Shown piece after piece: positions 13,308 to 13,720 of a stretch of 13,720 nt of DNA. The notes under the pieces were generated by a model, which saw only the letters and a list, made by a program, of their open reading frames with translations, was not told the DNA's origin and did not search any database. The translations under genes were made by a program, and so were the position numbers. Source of the DNA: Pseudomonadota bacterium (GTDB taxonomy: Bacteria; Pseudomonadota; Gammaproteobacteria; Burkholderiales; Rhodocyclaceae). The stretch covers positions 1 to 13,720 of the forward strand of contig JAJZPJ010000060.1 in the NCBI GenBank assembly GCA_021811225.1, written 5' to 3'. Position 1 is the first letter of the stretch, and each line of letters opens with the position of its first letter.

Positions 13308-13720
13308 GTGGATCTGGGCACCACCAACGTCGCCGCCTTCCTGATCGATCTTGATGGCGGCGCCCGCCTGGCCAGCCTGGGCATCGAGAATCCCCAGGCG
13401 GCCTGGGGCGCCGACGTGATCAGCCGGATCAACCACGCGGCGCGCCATCCCGAGGGCGGCGAGGAATTGCGCGCCGCCGCGTGCTCGGCCATCGCGGCGC
13501 TGGCGCACGACCTGTGTCACGCGGTCGGCGCCGACACCGGCGACATCGTCGACCTCGCGGTGTGCGGCAATACCGCCATGCACCATCTGCTGCTCGGCCT
13601 GCCGGTGTCCCAGCTCGGCCGCGCCCCCTTCGTCGCGGCGCTGCGGCAAGGGATGGACATCGAGGCGCGGGAGCTCGGCCTGTCCTTCTGTCCCGGCTGC
13701 CGGGTCCATGTCGCGCCCAA
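13308..13720 (+). CDS. ASKHA-domain ATPase, DUF4445/COG3894 (RACo/RamA type), without ferredoxin domain; 3' end cut
   Basis: The 137 codons to the window edge begin at the ASKHA phosphate loop, MDLGTTNVAAFLIDLDG. ENPQAAWGADVISRI (27-41) and CGNTAMHHLLLGLPV (86-100), then APFVAAL, are hallmarks of the DUF4445 family. Studied members reactivate corrinoid proteins by ATP-driven one-electron reduction of cobalt, and carry a 2Fe-2S ferredoxin domain before this fold. Here an in-frame TAG at 13296-13298 and the solute-binding protein stop at 13288-13290 leave no room for that domain. The start is GTG at 13308; a CTG at 13302 would add two residues. Codon use matches its neighbours and the frame is clean. 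It may be a true short form that takes electrons from a separate ferredoxin, or a 5'-truncated gene. The cut right edge hides most of the protein. Confidence 0.8.
   Translation, partial: MDLGTTNVAAFLIDLDGGARLASLGIENPQAAWGADVISRINHAARHPEGGEELRAAACSAIAALAHDLCHAVGADTGDIVDLAVCGNTAMHHLLLGLPVSQLGRAPFVAALRQGMDIEARELGLSFCPGCRVHVAP

Noticed and set aside
1..13720. CRISPR arrays, insertion sequences, tRNA or rRNA genes
   Set aside because: I found no spaced repeat array, transposase-like protein, terminal inverted repeats, or cloverleaf or rRNA-like sequence by eye. A covariance-model search for RNA genes was not possible.

Overview
The window reads as a chromosomal segment of a GC-rich betaproteobacterium. 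The gene set hisB-H-A-F-I ... hisE, a HIT protein, tatABC, an HtrA protease and a Nif3-like protein is a conserved betaproteobacterial neighbourhood, and the proteins look most like Rhodocyclales-type versions. The lineage is an inference from gene order and protein style, not from a search. I see no rRNA, tRNA, CRISPR array, transposase or phage gene. Every gap between called genes is shorter than 150 bases.

Layout. (1) Positions 1-1056, minus strand: hisC, cut by the left edge. (2) 1057-1203: a divergent control region with an 11-bp tandem repeat on the hisC side, and an extended -10 box plus a terminator-like hairpin with five T directly before hisB. (3) 1204-4410, plus strand: hisB, hisH, hisA, hisF and hisI, tightly packed. 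(4) 4426-6324, minus strand: a membrane-bound dCACHE-HAMP-HisKA_3 sensor histidine kinase with no response regulator in view; it separates hisI from hisE. (5) 6459-8684, plus strand: hisE with its own promoter-like sequence, a HIT hydrolase, then tatA, tatB and tatC. (6) 8693-9847, minus strand: a membrane-anchored, single-PDZ HtrA/DegS-type protease. (7) 9884-10657, plus strand: a Nif3-like metal-binding protein. (8) 10669-11202, minus strand, and 11329-12021, plus strand: a MarR regulator divergent from a fumarylacetoacetate-hydrolase-family enzyme, with a perfect inverted repeat between them. (9) 12130-13290: a periplasmic solute-binding protein of the branched-chain amino acid type. (10) From 13308 past the right edge: an ASKHA-domain ATPase (DUF4445, RACo/RamA type) that starts directly at its nucleotide-binding fold and lacks the usual N-terminal ferredoxin domain.

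How the parts work together. HisI, HisA, HisH-HisF, HisB and HisC, together with HisE, carry out most of histidine synthesis from PR-ATP to histidinol phosphate; hisG and hisD are outside the window. TatABC exports folded proteins, and the HtrA protease guards the same envelope compartment. The MarR/FAH pair and the solute-binding protein hint at uptake and breakdown of a small, possibly aromatic, acid.

The points most worth a second look are the split his locus (hisC inverted, hisE cut off by a kinase and given its own promoter), the terminator-like hairpin before hisB, the hisE stop codon placed in the loop of a perfect hairpin, and the ferredoxin-less ASKHA gene directly behind an orphan solute-binding protein. 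I did not find a clearly new multi-gene system in this window.
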